Assembly: GCA_945861155.1 (NCBI GenBank)
Contig: CAMATN010000002.1
Span: forward strand, 1-64,000
Direction of reading: 5' to 3'
DNA length: 64,000 nucleotides
Source: Rhizobium sp. Q54
GTDB taxonomy: Bacteria; Pseudomonadota; Alphaproteobacteria; ATCC43930; CGMCC-115725
This document shows positions 10,689-24,922 of this stretch, piece by piece. A model generated the notes under the pieces. It was given only the letters and a program-made list of their open reading frames with translations. It had not been told where the DNA came from and did no database searches. A program made the translations under genes and the position numbers. How positions within the stretch are numbered: the first letter of the stretch is position 1; each line of letters begins with the position of its first letter.

Positions 10689-11381
10689 ATGAAGCTGCAT
10701 CCTAGCCTGGTCGCCGGCGCGCTCTTGTTGGCGTTGGCCGCGTGCCGCCCCGGCGCCGCGGAATACACTGAGAGCGAGGCGCCCAAGCACCTGACTCTCG
10801 ACAACGCCAGCACCCACACCGATCTGCGCTTCGCGCCGGGATCGAGTCGGCTTCTTGCCGGCGAGGTCGCGCGGCTGCGGGCGCTGGCGGCAACCGGAGC
10901 GATCGCGCCGTCGGACCGCGTCAGGGTCGCGGTCGCCTCTGCCGGTAGCCCGGCCCTCGCCGCGGCCCGTTTCGAGACGATCGCCGCCGAATTGCTGCGC
11001 TACCGCATCGCGGCAAGCGCCCGGCCGCTCGCCGCGCTGGCGCCCAATCGCGCGCTGATCGAGAGCGAACGATACCTGGTCAGCGCGCCGCCCTGCCCCA
11101 ACTGGAGCAAGCAGAGCTCGCTCGATTTCACCAACACCCTGTCCAGCAATCACGGGTGCGCCAACGCGGTCAATCTCGGGCAGATCGTGGCCACTCCGGC
11201 CGATCTGGCCGAGGGGCGTCCGGTCGGGCTGGCGATGGGCCAGCCCGCCGCCGCCGCCGTGCGACGTTACCTCAACGACGAGGTCAAACTTCCGACAGCA
11301 ACCGTTGTCGGCCCGATTGGGGCACCGTCCAGTCAAGCACCTGGCGCCGGCGGCGCCGGGGACGCCGGGAGCAAACCATGA
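10689..11381 (+). CDS. cpaD: Pilus assembly lipoprotein CpaD
   Basis: A 230-aa lipoprotein with signal sequence MKLHPSLVAGALLLALAAC, where LAAC is a clear lipobox. The CpaD pattern PPCPNWSKQSS...SSNHGCANAVNLG is present, with its paired cysteines. CpaD is thought to help place the CpaC secretin in the outer membrane. The gene begins 15 bases after cpaC behind GGGGAGGGAGGGG, and its TGA stop overlaps the ATG of cpaE. Confidence 0.92.
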   Translation: MKLHPSLVAGALLLALAACRPGAAEYTESEAPKHLTLDNASTHTDLRFAPGSSRLLAGEVARLRALAATGAIAPSDRVRVAVASAGSPALAAARFETIAAELLRYRIAASARPLAALAPNRALIESERYLVSAPPCPNWSKQSSLDFTNTLSSNHGCANAVNLGQIVATPADLAEGRPVGLAMGQPAAAAVRRYLNDEVKLPTATVVGPIGAPSSQAPGAGGAGDAGSKP

Positions 11382-12595
11382 GAGCAAGCAGCGCCGTCAG
11401 CGCCGCCCCCCCAGCCGCGAAAAAACCCGATCGCGAGGGCGTTCTCGCCGTCCTTCAGGACCAGCCGACGCTCGACCGCGTCCAGGGCATCATCCGCGAA
11501 CTGCAGCTCGAAGACGAGCTGACCCTCGAGCCGACCCTCGACGCCGCGCTGCGGCGCATTCGCGAGGGCGGAAGCCCGCGCGTTCTCATTCTCGATCTGT
11601 CGGACTCGACCGCGCCGATTGCCGAACTCAGCGCGGCGCGCTCGGTCGGCGGCGGCGATTTGAAGATACTGGCGCTCGGAACGGTCAACGATGTCGGGCT
11701 GTTCCGCGATCTCTTGTCCGCCGGCGCGTCGGATTACCTGGTCAAGCCGATCAGCCGCGAAGCGCTCGCGATCGGCCTCGAAAAACGCAACACCGGGTCG
11801 GGCGGCGGCGGGCCCGGCGCCGGGCTCGGCCAAGTCGTCGCCTTCATCGGCAGCCGGGGCGGCGTCGGCACGACGACCGCGGCGGTGGCCTGCGCCTGGC
11901 TGCTGGCCGAAAAGCATAAAGAAAACACGGTGCTGCTCGACCTCGATCTGCATTTCGGCACCGTCGCGCTTAACCTCGATACCGATCCCGGCGGCGGGTT
12001 GTGCGAAGCCCTGGAGCAGCCCTCGCGCATCGACGCGCTGTTCGTCGACCGCGCGACGGTCAAGGTTTCGGACACGTTGCGGATCCTCGCCTCGGAAGCG
12101 GCGGTCGCCGAGACGCTGATGATCGACGCCGGCGCGATCGACGTGCTGCTCTACGAGCTGCGCCGCAAATTCGCCTGGGTCGTCATCGACCTGCCGCGCT
12201 GGGTGACGCCGACCCAACGGGTCGTCCTGGGCGCGGCGAGTCGGGTGGTAATCCTGTGCGAGCGCAGCCTCGCCGGGTTGCGCGACTCGATCCGGCTGCA
12301 AACCCTGATGCGCGAGCACGCGCCGCAAACCCAGGTACTGCTGATCGATGCCGGCGCCAGCGGCGAGCGCGCCACGGTCGGCAAGTCCGAATTCGAAAAG
12401 GCCGTCGGAAAATCGCTTGACGCCAGCCTGTCGCACGACTCCAAATCGGCTGGCGCGGCGACCAACGCCGGTCAGCCGCTACCGGTAGCGGCACCCCGCA
12501 GCCCGGTGGTGCGCGAAATCGAGCAGCTGATCACCACCCTCGCCGGTAGCGCCGAAACGCAAAAACGCAAAATGTTCGGATTCTCGAGATGGTAA
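11378..12595 (+). CDS. cpaE: Pilus assembly localisation ATPase CpaE/TadZ
   Basis: A 405-aa protein with an N-terminal receiver-like domain (about residues 20-130; VLILDLSDS, ASDYLVKPISREAL) and a C-terminal ParA/MinD-like ATPase domain (VVAFIGSRGGVGTTTAAVA, then LLDLDLHFGTVALNLD). In Tad systems this protein directs pilus assembly to the cell pole. The P-loop reads SRGGVGTTT, so both lysines of the deviant Walker A (KGGxGKTT) are absent. ATG 11378 forms an ATGA overlap with cpaD; the track start at 11156 is inside cpaD. Confidence 0.92.
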   Translation: MRASSAVSAAPPAAKKPDREGVLAVLQDQPTLDRVQGIIRELQLEDELTLEPTLDAALRRIREGGSPRVLILDLSDSTAPIAELSAARSVGGGDLKILALGTVNDVGLFRDLLSAGASDYLVKPISREALAIGLEKRNTGSGGGGPGAGLGQVVAFIGSRGGVGTTTAAVACAWLLAEKHKENTVLLDLDLHFGTVALNLDTDPGGGLCEALEQPSRIDALFVDRATVKVSDTLRILASEAAVAETLMIDAGAIDVLLYELRRKFAWVVIDLPRWVTPTQRVVLGAASRVVILCERSLAGLRDSIRLQTLMREHAPQTQVLLIDAGASGERATVGKSEFEKAVGKSLDASLSHDSKSAGAATNAGQPLPVAAPRSPVVREIEQLITTLAGSAETQKRKMFGFSRW

Positions 12596-12597
12596 CC

Positions 12598-14259
<1,662 letters not shown>

Positions 14260-14262
14260 ACC

Positions 14263-15252
14263 ATGCTTGGACTCATGGACCCGGCGACCGAGATCGCTCT
14301 CTTAATTGGCGCGATGAGCGGGATAACGATGCTGCTGCTGGTCGCGGCTTTCGCGGGCGGCAGCACGCGGCGGTTCACCCGCCGATTGCAGGAAGTCACG
14401 ATCCACAAGACGCTGGACCGCCGCGGCAACGTTCCGACGCGCTCGCTGTCGCGCCGCGGCAGCGCCACGCCCGGCATCGACCGCATCTTCCGGCTGTTGC
14501 CCCGGCGCGAGGCCCTCGTCGAGCGGCTGGCCAAAAGCGGGCGCGTGATCAGCGTCGGGCAATACATGCTGGTGATGCTCGGCGCGGTCCTCGTTCTGAG
14601 CGCGTTATTGATGATCTTCGGCGGGTTTAGCCTGCTGGCGAGCCTGCTGTTCGGTATGGCAGTCGGTGTCTTCATCCCGCATTACATCATCGGTCGCATG
14701 GGACGGCGCCGCGTCCAGCGGTTTATCGCCTTGTTCCCCGAGGCGATCGACTTGATGGTCCGCGCGTTGCGCGCGGGTTTGCCGGTCACCGAGGCCATCA
14801 TCAATGCGGGCCAGGAGATCGGCGACCCGGTCGGCACCGAATTCCGCGGCATCGAGGCCGGCATGCGCCTCGGCCGCGACCTCGACAGCCTCCTTTGGGA
14901 CATCGCCAAGCGCATCACCGCGCCCGAGTTCCGCTTCTTTATCATCGCGTTGAGCGTGCAACGCGAGACCGGCGGCAATTTGGCCGAGACGTTGAACAAC
15001 CTCTCCGACGTCCTGCGCCGCCGCCGGGCAATGCGCGCCAAGGCCCGGGCGATGGCCAGCGAGGCGCGGGCCAGCACGATGATCCTCGGCTCGTTGCCGA
15101 TCCTTGTGACGGTGATCCTCAGCATAACCTCGCCGGTCTACATCGCGCCGTTGTTCAGCGACATTCGCGGGCTGATGCTGGTCGGCGTCGCGGTCGGAAT
15201 GCTGCTGACCGGGGTCGCGGTCATGGTCAAGATGGCGCGCTTCGAAATTTGA
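14263..15252 (+). CDS. tadB: Tad inner-membrane platform protein TadB
   Basis: A 329-aa GspF-fold inner-membrane protein. It has an N-terminal membrane segment, two central ones (MLVMLGAVLVLSALLMIFGG and following), the cytoplasmic GspF helix bundle (FPEAIDLMVRALRAGLPVTEAI; ALSVQRETGGNLAETLNNLS) and a C-terminal membrane segment. TadB and TadC form the platform on which CpaF acts. The gene starts three bases after the cpaF stop. Confidence 0.93.
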   Translation: MLGLMDPATEIALLIGAMSGITMLLLVAAFAGGSTRRFTRRLQEVTIHKTLDRRGNVPTRSLSRRGSATPGIDRIFRLLPRREALVERLAKSGRVISVGQYMLVMLGAVLVLSALLMIFGGFSLLASLLFGMAVGVFIPHYIIGRMGRRRVQRFIALFPEAIDLMVRALRAGLPVTEAIINAGQEIGDPVGTEFRGIEAGMRLGRDLDSLLWDIAKRITAPEFRFFIIALSVQRETGGNLAETLNNLSDVLRRRRAMRAKARAMASEARASTMILGSLPILVTVILSITSPVYIAPLFSDIRGLMLVGVAVGMLLTGVAVMVKMARFEI

Positions 15253-15265
15253 CGCGATTTGAGAC

Positions 15266-16381
15266 ATGCAAAGCACCCGCGTAGAAGATTTCAAGCTCGA
15301 AAGCTGGCTGCCGTATTGGCTGAGCGCCGATGATTTGATCGCCGGGCTGGCCGCGCTGGCCGTATTGATCGCCGCCGTGGCGATATGGCAGGCGTTGCGC
15401 GGCCGTAACCCGTTCGAGCGCCGCTACACCGAGATCGCGCTGCGCCGCGAGAGCCTGCGCGCCGAGGCGCTGGGCACCAGGCGCGGACGCCAGAGGATTA
15501 CCGCGGCAAGCTTGATGAGCCAGGTTGTGACCCGCCTCAACCTGTTGCGCTCGCAGCACGCGCACGAGGCCCGCCTGCTGCTGGCGCAGGCCGGCATGCG
15601 CTCGAACGAGGTGATGATCCGGTATCTGTTCGCGCGCGTCGCGATGCCGTTTGTCTTCGGCGCGGTCGTCGTGTCGGATACCTACGGCGCGCAAATGCTT
15701 CCAATCCCGGATAAATTTCGCATGTTCGCCGCGCTCGGCGCCGCCGTGCTGGGCTTTTTCGCGCCCGACCTCTTTATCAAGAACCTCGTCAAGAAGCGCT
15801 CCCATCAGATGGAGCTGGGACTGCCCGACGCGCTCGACCTCCTGGTCATTTGCGCCGAAGCGGGGCTCAGCCTCGACGCCGCGCTGATCCGCGTGTCGCG
15901 GGAACTCGAGCAGACCTGGCCCGAGCTCAGCGAGGAATTCGGCATGACCGCGGCCGAACTGACCTATCTTCCCGAGCGCAAGGCCGCGTTTGAGAACCTC
16001 AACGCCCGGACCAACATGTCGTCGATTCGCGGCGTCGTGAACACCTTGTTGCAAACCGCTCGCTTCGGTACGCCGCTCGCGCAGTCGCTGCGCATCCTGG
16101 CAGCCGAATTCCGCGAGGCGCGCATCACCCGCGCCGAGGAAAAGGCGGCGCGGCTGCCGGCCATGCTGACCGTGCCGATGATCCTGTTTATTCTGCCGAC
16201 GCTGTTTATCGTGCTGCTCGGCCCGGCGGTGCTCAGCATCGCCGATACGTTCTCGAAGAAGAACACGGCGCCGGCATCGACGGTCTCGCGCACCGGACCG
16301 CGCGGCGGCAACGAGCCCGCCCCGCGCAGCACCGTCACCGAGCGCCCGAGCGAACCGGCCAGGAGCGCAGCGCCGCCCTAA
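15266..16381 (+). CDS. tadC: Tad inner-membrane platform protein TadC
   Basis: A 371-aa GspF-fold partner of TadB. It shows an N-terminal membrane segment (LIAGLAALAVLIAAVAIW), central membrane segments, the helix bundle (LPDALDLLVICAEAGLSLDAALIRV; TLLQTARFGTPLAQSLRIL) and a C-terminal membrane anchor (PMILFILPTLFIVLLGPAVL), followed by a charged, proline-rich tail. The gene follows tadB by 13 bases and is the last plus-strand gene of the Tad locus. Confidence 0.93.
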   Translation: MQSTRVEDFKLESWLPYWLSADDLIAGLAALAVLIAAVAIWQALRGRNPFERRYTEIALRRESLRAEALGTRRGRQRITAASLMSQVVTRLNLLRSQHAHEARLLLAQAGMRSNEVMIRYLFARVAMPFVFGAVVVSDTYGAQMLPIPDKFRMFAALGAAVLGFFAPDLFIKNLVKKRSHQMELGLPDALDLLVICAEAGLSLDAALIRVSRELEQTWPELSEEFGMTAAELTYLPERKAAFENLNARTNMSSIRGVVNTLLQTARFGTPLAQSLRILAAEFREARITRAEEKAARLPAMLTVPMILFILPTLFIVLLGPAVLSIADTFSKKNTAPASTVSRTGPRGGNEPAPRSTVTERPSEPARSAAPP

Positions 16382-16405
16382 AGGCGTAATCCGGGGCAAG
16401 CTGTG

Positions 16406-16433
16406 CTGGACCCCTGCTTTCGCGGGGGTGACG
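16406..16433. repeat. Intergenic REP-like palindromic element
   Basis: The stretch CTGGACCCCTGCTTTCGCGG and the following GGGTGACG form an imperfect palindrome around CCCC(T)GC-TTTC-GCGGGGG. This pattern recurs between genes in many alphaproteobacteria. A related core (CCCCCGCGAAAGC) lies at about 57640 in the opposite orientation. It sits in the 254-base gap between the convergent tadC and tadD genes, which also has an exact 11-bp tandem duplication (CGGGGAACGAC) at 16612-16633. Confidence 0.6.
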
Positions 16434-16635
16434 TATCGAGGGTGCTTCGACCTTAAATGATCGTGCTCTAAACGCTACCGGGCGAGGCGTCGATCGTGCT
16501 GGGTCGAACAAAACTGCGCGCCGGCGAACTGATCACCGTCGATATCGGCGCGCGGGCGTTGCGTTCTGGCTCAGCGCCGGGCGAGCCGAATTAGATGGGT
16601 TTTCCGCCAGACGGGGAACGACCGGGGAACGACGG

Positions 16636-17493
16636 TCAGGTCAGGACGCACGCGCCTCGCCGCCGGAGTGCGTTGTCAGCGACTGGATCGCGGGCCCGCG
16701 CTTCCGGGGACAGCCGCCTCAGGCTTTCGTAATATGCCAGATTACGTTGCACCGCTTGCGGATCGAGGTCGAGCCGGGCCATGCGCTCGGCCTCGCGGTG
16801 ATTGCCCTGCAGCCCGAAAATCAGCGCCATGGTCTGGCGCTCACGCGGCGAGGAGGTCACGGCCACCGCTATTGGGCCGAGGATCGCGACGGCCTCGGCA
16901 TAATTCGCGGTCAGCGCCAAGGATAGCGCAAGGTTAAGCGACAGCGCGGGATCCCGCGGCAGCAATTCGAGGCCGCGACGATACCTGGCCTGGGCTTCTT
17001 CGTGCTGTCCGGCAAAATCGTCCGCCACCCCAATCAACTGCAGCAGTTTGGGATCGTCAGGCGTTTGCTTAAAGGCAACAGCGAGCGGCTGGCCCGCGAG
17101 TTCGGGCTTGCCGGTCAGCAAATAGGCTCGGGCCAACCCGCGCAATGCCTCGCCATCGTTTTCGGTGCGGGCCAGCGCCGAGTTGTAGGCGACGATCGCC
17201 TCGTTGACCTGTCGCATTTCCAGTAGCGTGTTGCCGGCCGCAACAAAGGGCGCAGCGTGGCGCGGCTCAATCGCGGCGGCCCGGCGGTAGATCCCGACGG
17301 CAGTGGCCAAATCGCCGCCGGCATGTGCCGCGGCGCCGAGCCGCATCAACGTTGGGTAGCCGACCGGCATCCCGCCGCCGTCGCGGCCATGCGTTGCGAG
17401 CGGATCGAGATGCCAAGGGGCATCTTCGCATCCGGGTAGCGCAATCAGGCTGAGCGCGACGAGAACCGACGCCGCCACGTCGAAGCGTTTCAT
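16636..17493 (-). CDS. tadD: TadD-like TPR lipoprotein
   Basis: A 285-aa lipoprotein with signal sequence MKRFDVAASVLVALSLIALPGC (lipobox LPGC) and tetratricopeptide repeats (AVGIYRRAAAIEPRHAAPFVAAGN; AIVAYNSALARTENDGEALRGLARAY; ARYRRGLELLPRDPALSLNLAL). In Tad systems TadD is an outer-membrane lipoprotein that helps pilotin/secretin assembly. The ORF track starts 55 codons upstream at 17658 in arginine-rich sequence; the lipoprotein signal fixes the start at 17493. It is convergent with tadC. Confidence 0.9.
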   Translation of the reverse strand: MKRFDVAASVLVALSLIALPGCEDAPWHLDPLATHGRDGGGMPVGYPTLMRLGAAAHAGGDLATAVGIYRRAAAIEPRHAAPFVAAGNTLLEMRQVNEAIVAYNSALARTENDGEALRGLARAYLLTGKPELAGQPLAVAFKQTPDDPKLLQLIGVADDFAGQHEEAQARYRRGLELLPRDPALSLNLALSLALTANYAEAVAILGPIAVAVTSSPRERQTMALIFGLQGNHREAERMARLDLDPQAVQRNLAYYESLRRLSPEARARDPVADNALRRRGACVLT

Positions 17494-17699
17494 CCTGTGC
17501 GCACCGACCCCCTTCTGCGGCAGGCCGTCGGACCCCCCGCACCGCTGCCGTCGTGATGATGCGATGCCGCGGCGACGGCGTCGAGGTTCATCAATTTCTG
17601 GTTGAAATACAGGGCGTTGCGGCGCAGCGCAACGGGTCGCCTGGTCGCTTTCGCGCAACCGTCCGACGAATCATCGGAAGGCAGGGCACAATTCGCGGA

Positions 17700-20501
<2,802 letters not shown>

Positions 20502-20679
20502 GGAACGATTTGTGGGCACCGGGCGGCGTTGTTCAAGGGGAAAGGCTTGAGAAAAGACCGTCGGAGCACGAAGCTGCCCCGCGCGCCTGTCATAGGCCAA
20601 CCCGCCCGGCCGACCAGATCGCGGGTGAGGGGCGAGCGGTGCGCCGGCCACCGGCGCAACGGCCACCGGGGCACGGGCC

Positions 20680-22206
20680 TCACTCCGGCGTATCGGCCGG
20701 GACGACCAGCGTGGCGATCGGGGCGGCGTCGACGATCGGGCGGGCGGCGGCGATGCGGATTGCGGTGCCGGTCACGCGATAATGCACCTCCAACCCGCTC
20801 GCCGCGGCGATCCGACGCGCTGTTGCCGATTCGTACCCTTGCACGAAATAGACGACCGCGTCGGGTAGCGCGGTACCGCGCCCTTGCACCGTCTCGCTCC
20901 AGGAGAAGCCGTCGGGCGCCAGCGCGACGACGCTGCCATCCACCGCGACCGCGCCGAGGAATGGCTTGGAGCGGACCAGCTCAGCCACGGCACGCTCGGT
21001 CAAGGCCTGCCGAAGCGGAGCGGGCGGGACCAAAAAGCCTGTGGCCAAATCGACCTGCCCGGGATTGTATTGCTGCGTCAGCGCGACAAACGAGGCGGCG
21101 GTCATCGCCGCGAAAGAGAGCACCGCGGGCGCGGCCCTACCCTCGATGCCGCGACGGCGCCAATCGAGCAGCACGCCGACCAGCGGCCAGCAGCTCGCGA
21201 TCATGAACGGGAAGGCATAGTAGCCGGAAAGGGTCCCGGCAATGTCGCTGTGCGCAACCAGGTGCAACAGCCCCCAGGGCAGGAACGCGACATACCCGAC
21301 GAGGATATAGGGATTGCGCGTCCGGATCGCCCAGAGCGCCGCGATCAGCGCCGGCAGCACAAGATAGGCGCGATGGGTGCCATACCCGAGCAGACGTTCG
21401 AGAATGGTTTCGGCGGTAAATTTTGCGAAAGGCGGGTCGCCGAGATAGATCCGCATAAAGGCCGACGGGCCGGTCGCTATCGTCAGCTGCACCGCGAGCG
21501 CGGCGAGGCTGCACGTCAGCGCGATCACGGCAAAGGCGATCTCGGCTCGCTGGTCCCGCCACGGAAGGCCGCGCCAGCGGTTCAAGGCAATCAGCACGCA
21601 GAGGATCGCGAACAAATGGAACCCGGAATCCTCGCGCGTCGCCAGGGCGAGCGCGAAACAGATAGCGGCTGCAATGAGGGAACGTTGGACCAACGCCACC
21701 GCGAACAGGATCACGCTTCCGACGATCAGGATCTCGTAATGCGGGTAGCGCGCGATCGCCAGCGACAGGCCGTTGAATGCGAACGCGATTGCGGCGAGCG
21801 CCGCCGTTAAGATGCCGCCGCCGCCGCGCAATCGGAAGCCCGCGCGCAGCACCCAGTACACGCCAAGCGCGGGCAATGCATGGCAGACACCGATAAAGCC
21901 GGCAAAGAACTGCGCGTCTGAAACCGGCAAGCCGCGTCTGACAAGGGCGGTTGCGAGGAAGATCGGTGAAATATGGACGGCGAAAAAGCTGCCGCCGCCG
22001 AGCGATAGCGGGTTCGGCAGACGCGGATCGGCGACCGACATAACGTAGGCGAACCAGCCGGCGTCGAGCAGGAAGCTGCCCTTCACATAAAACTGATGGA
22101 GGACAAGCCCGGTAAAAAACGCGAACGGCACGCCGAACGCCGCCGCGCCGGCCAATACCCCTAACCACGGCTCCGCTCGCGGCGACGGCCTAACCGGCGC
22201 GATCAT
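20680..22206 (-). CDS. DUF2079-like polytopic membrane protein
   Basis: A 508-aa integral membrane protein with roughly ten hydrophobic segments. The N-terminal part ([10 protein letters not shown]...[11 protein letters not shown]) matches the DUF2079 pattern, with an aspartate in the first loop and an H-x-SP motif, as in GT-C-fold glycosyltransferases. The C-terminal third is a soluble domain. Substrate and product are unknown. It lies 15 bases behind the next membrane-protein gene and the two are probably co-transcribed. Confidence 0.75.
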   Translation of the reverse strand: MIAPVRPSPRAEPWLGVLAGAAAFGVPFAFFTGLVLHQFYVKGSFLLDAGWFAYVMSVADPRLPNPLSLGGGSFFAVHISPIFLATALVRRGLPVSDAQFFAGFIGVCHALPALGVYWVLRAGFRLRGGGGILTAALAAIAFAFNGLSLAIARYPHYEILIVGSVILFAVALVQRSLIAAAICFALALATREDSGFHLFAILCVLIALNRWRGLPWRDQRAEIAFAVIALTCSLAALAVQLTIATGPSAFMRIYLGDPPFAKFTAETILERLLGYGTHRAYLVLPALIAALWAIRTRNPYILVGYVAFLPWGLLHLVAHSDIAGTLSGYYAFPFMIASCWPLVGVLLDWRRRGIEGRAAPAVLSFAAMTAASFVALTQQYNPGQVDLATGFLVPPAPLRQALTERAVAELVRSKPFLGAVAVDGSVVALAPDGFSWSETVQGRGTALPDAVVYFVQGYESATARRIAAASGLEVHYRVTGTAIRIAAARPIVDAAPIATLVVPADTPE

Positions 22207-22221
22207 GGCCTGCCCGGCGTG

Positions 22222-23730
22222 TCAGCGGACCGCCGGGTCGGTGCGCCGGTGGATGACCGCTCGATCGTCGGCATGAACCCGCTCCCATCCGGGCAGGCGG
22301 TCCATCACCCCGGCGGCGCCCGATCGGGGCAACAGCAACGTCCAGCCGATCCGGTGGCGGGCGAGCAGCTGTTGGAGCACCGGCTCGCTGCCGCTCTCAG
22401 CCGCCACATGCCGGGCCAGAAAGTCGTTGCCGTACAACTCGATGCGGCCATCGATAAAGCTCGGTACGCCGCTAAATATCAGATAACCGCCGAACGACTG
22501 GCTGTTGAGGACCGGGCCGGCGAGCGCGAGGCGCTGGGCCGCGGCGAGGCCGGCGGCCGGGGTTATCGCGTCGTCGGTGCGGACAATCGGGCGCAGCACG
22601 GTGGGCAGGGTCAACGCGACCGCGATCGCGACCGTCAGCGCCGCGGCCGGGCTGCCGGACGGACGGGCGAGCCGGGTCATCCAGGTTGCGAGCCGCGACG
22701 GAACCGGCGACCGGGTGAGCGCGAGAAGACCGGGACCGAGTGGCGCGGCCACGGCCAGCGGGCCGACGATCGCCAGAATGTCGGCGTGGCGGACGTGCTG
22801 CAGCATCATGTGAATGAGCCCGAGCAGCAGCAACAGCCGCATCGGCGGTAGGCGGATCCCGGTTGCAAAGCCGACGAACACCGCGCCCAGGACCCACAAT
22901 TCGAGCCCCGGCGATTGCTGAAAATTGGGGCTCAGCCATTCGCTGAAGGTCGTTTGCAACGCCGGCATCGACAAGAGCCGGATCGGTTGCACGATACCGC
23001 CGAGGCCATGCGGCGTCAGCAGCGCGGCGGCGATCGCGGCAAGGACGAAGACGCTCCATCGTCGCGCCTCGGCCGCGCGTGAGCGGGAGCCGGGTTGGAG
23101 CCCGGGGCTTAGCACCGCCTCGACGGCAAGAAAGGCCGCGAAGGCGAGCCCGAACAGAAAGCTGCCGTGCAGGTTGGTCCACAGCGCCATCAGGGGCAGG
23201 ACCGCAAACGGTGGCGCGCGCCCGGCGTCGCGCGCGGCCAGCAACGCGGCCGACCACAGCACCAGCACCGGCAACGCCAAAACGTGCGGCCGGGCCAGGC
23301 AATGGGGCTCCAACAGGACGACGGACGCGGCGACCGCGATCAGGGCGGGCAGCGGCGGCACGCGGCGCAGCAGGAAATGTGTCAGCAGGCCGACCGCGAC
23401 CGCGACGCTCGCCGCGGTGAGCACGATGATGCCGCGCCAGCCGAACTGGTCATAAACAGCGGCCAGGACGATCTGCGCCACCCACTCCGACGAGACCCAT
23501 TCCGCTCCCGGCATGCTGTGCGAGAACGGGTCGTGCAGCGGCAGCGCCCGATGCACCAGGATCCAACGGCCGGCGGCGATGTGCAGATAGGTATCGGGAT
23601 CGTTGAGCAGCGCCATGCGCTCGGCGAGCAGCCGCCCGTATACCGCCAGTCCGGCCAGCAGCGGCCAGCAGGGGATCATCCGATCCCACGCAAATTCGGC
23701 GGCGAGCCGGCTTCTGTCGGCCCGGACCAC
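22222..23730 (-). CDS. GT-C-like polytopic membrane protein of unknown function
   Basis: A 502-aa membrane protein. The first loop holds DPDTYLHIAAGRWI and DPFSHS, the aspartate-rich loop seen in GT-C membrane glycosyltransferase-like families. Around ten membrane segments follow. The soluble C-terminal end contains FGGYLIF...SFIDGRIELYGNDFL, a pattern I know from uncharacterised bacterial membrane proteins of this type. The start is GTG 23730 in the track; ATG 23679 just before the first membrane segment is also possible. With the DUF2079-like neighbour it may modify an envelope lipid or polymer. Confidence 0.7.
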   Translation of the reverse strand: MVRADRSRLAAEFAWDRMIPCWPLLAGLAVYGRLLAERMALLNDPDTYLHIAAGRWILVHRALPLHDPFSHSMPGAEWVSSEWVAQIVLAAVYDQFGWRGIIVLTAASVAVAVGLLTHFLLRRVPPLPALIAVAASVVLLEPHCLARPHVLALPVLVLWSAALLAARDAGRAPPFAVLPLMALWTNLHGSFLFGLAFAAFLAVEAVLSPGLQPGSRSRAAEARRWSVFVLAAIAAALLTPHGLGGIVQPIRLLSMPALQTTFSEWLSPNFQQSPGLELWVLGAVFVGFATGIRLPPMRLLLLLGLIHMMLQHVRHADILAIVGPLAVAAPLGPGLLALTRSPVPSRLATWMTRLARPSGSPAAALTVAIAVALTLPTVLRPIVRTDDAITPAAGLAAAQRLALAGPVLNSQSFGGYLIFSGVPSFIDGRIELYGNDFLARHVAAESGSEPVLQQLLARHRIGWTLLLPRSGAAGVMDRLPGWERVHADDRAVIHRRTDPAVR

Positions 23731-23770
23731 GCGCCCGTTTCCGTCCGGCGGCCGCGAAACCCGCTCGGGT

Positions 23771-24841
23771 CTACTCTTCCTCGGTGGTAATTTCGCCGGG
23801 TGAGGCCATCATCGCCTCGGCCACGAGCCCGGCGTTGCCGCGGATCGCGCGCTCGACCAGTTCGGCGAGCTCGGGATGCTCCTTCAGATAGGTCTTGGCG
23901 TTTTCGCGCCCCTGTCCGATCCGCTGACCGTCATGGGAAAACCACGAGCCCGATTTCTCGACGACGCCGGCCTGCACGCCAAGGTCGATCAGCTCGCCGC
24001 GTTTGGAGATCCCCTGGCCGTACATGATGTCGAAATCGACGACCTTGAACGGCGGCGCCATCTTGTTCTTGACGACCTTGACGCGGGTCTGGTTGCCGGT
24101 CACCTGGTCGCGGTCCTTGATCGAGCCGACGCGGCGGATGTCGAGCCGGACCGAAGCATAGAATTTGAGCGCGTTGCCGCCGGTCGTGGTCTCCGGGTTG
24201 CCGAACATGACCCCGATCTTGAAGCGGATCTGGTTGATGAAGATGACCATCGTGCGCGAGCGCGAGATCGACCCGGTCAGCTTGCGCAGGGCCTGGCTCA
24301 TCAGGCGGGCGTGCAGCCCCATATGGGTGTCGCCCATCTCGCCTTCGAGTTCGGCGCGCGGCACCAGCGCGGCGACCGAATCGATGACGAGGACGTCGAT
24401 CGCGCCGGAGCGCACCAGCGTGTCGGCGATCTCCAGCGCCTGCTCGCCGGCATCGGGCTGCGAGATCAATAGATTATCGATATCGACCCCGAGCTTTTTG
24501 GCATAGGGCGGGTCGAGCGCATGCTCGGCGTCGATAAACGCACAGGTGCCGCCGCCCTTCTGCGCCTCGGCGATGACATGCAGGGCAAGGGTGGTTTTGC
24601 CGGAGCTTTCCGGGCCGTAGATCTCGACGACCCGGCCGCGCGGCAGACCGCCGATGCCGAGCGCGATGTCGAGGCCGAGCGAGCCCGTTGAGATCACGTC
24701 GATATCCGATGCCGCATCGCGCGAGCCGAGCTTCATGATCGAGCCCTTGCCGAAGGCGCGCTCGATCTGCCCGAGGGCGGCATCCAAGGCCCGCTGCTTG
24801 TCCATCATGTCCTTGTCCAAAAGGCGCAATGCGGTCTGCAT
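23771..24841 (-). CDS. recA: Recombinase RecA
   Basis: A 356-aa DNA strand-exchange and SOS co-protease. Visible features are the N-terminal [25 protein letters not shown], Walker [13 protein letters not shown], the MAW-type catalytic region, Walker [11 protein letters not shown] and the L2 loop [39 protein letters not shown] directly precedes ATG 24841, so the longer track start at 24943 is rejected. Its promoter carries a LexA-type box. The acidic C-terminal tail ends ITTEEE. Confidence 0.98.
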   Translation of the reverse strand: MQTALRLLDKDMMDKQRALDAALGQIERAFGKGSIMKLGSRDAASDIDVISTGSLGLDIALGIGGLPRGRVVEIYGPESSGKTTLALHVIAEAQKGGGTCAFIDAEHALDPPYAKKLGVDIDNLLISQPDAGEQALEIADTLVRSGAIDVLVIDSVAALVPRAELEGEMGDTHMGLHARLMSQALRKLTGSISRSRTMVIFINQIRFKIGVMFGNPETTTGGNALKFYASVRLDIRRVGSIKDRDQVTGNQTRVKVVKNKMAPPFKVVDFDIMYGQGISKRGELIDLGVQAGVVEKSGSWFSHDGQRIGQGRENAKTYLKEHPELAELVERAIRGNAGLVAEAMMASPGEITTEEE

Positions 24842-24898
24842 GTTCCCCTCCTTATTCCACACCGGGCAGGGCCGCGCAACGGACGGCGGGAATAGAAT

Positions 24899-24922
24899 GT
24901 ACATGATTTGTTCCAAAGTCAA
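24899..24922 (-). promoter_or_regulatory. recA promoter with LexA/SOS box
   Basis: On the minus strand TTGACT (24917-24922) makes a good -35 element. It is followed by GAAC-AAATCAT-GTAC (24899-24913), which is GTAC-N7-GTTC on the plus strand, one base off the alphaproteobacterial SOS box GTTC-N7-GTTC. The box lies between the -35 and the likely -10 (around CATTCT), so bound LexA would block RNA polymerase. The rest of the gap towards nfuA holds no other feature I can support. Confidence 0.75.

Noticed and set aside
16382-16635. tRNA or small RNA gene between tadC and tadD
   Set aside because: I found no cloverleaf or anticodon-arm pattern; the region is explained by a REP-like element and an 11-bp duplication.
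20799-21810. Plus-strand ORFs 19419-21206 and 20884-21810 as real genes
   Set aside because: They run antisense to alaS and the DUF2079-like gene and have the composition of shadow frames.
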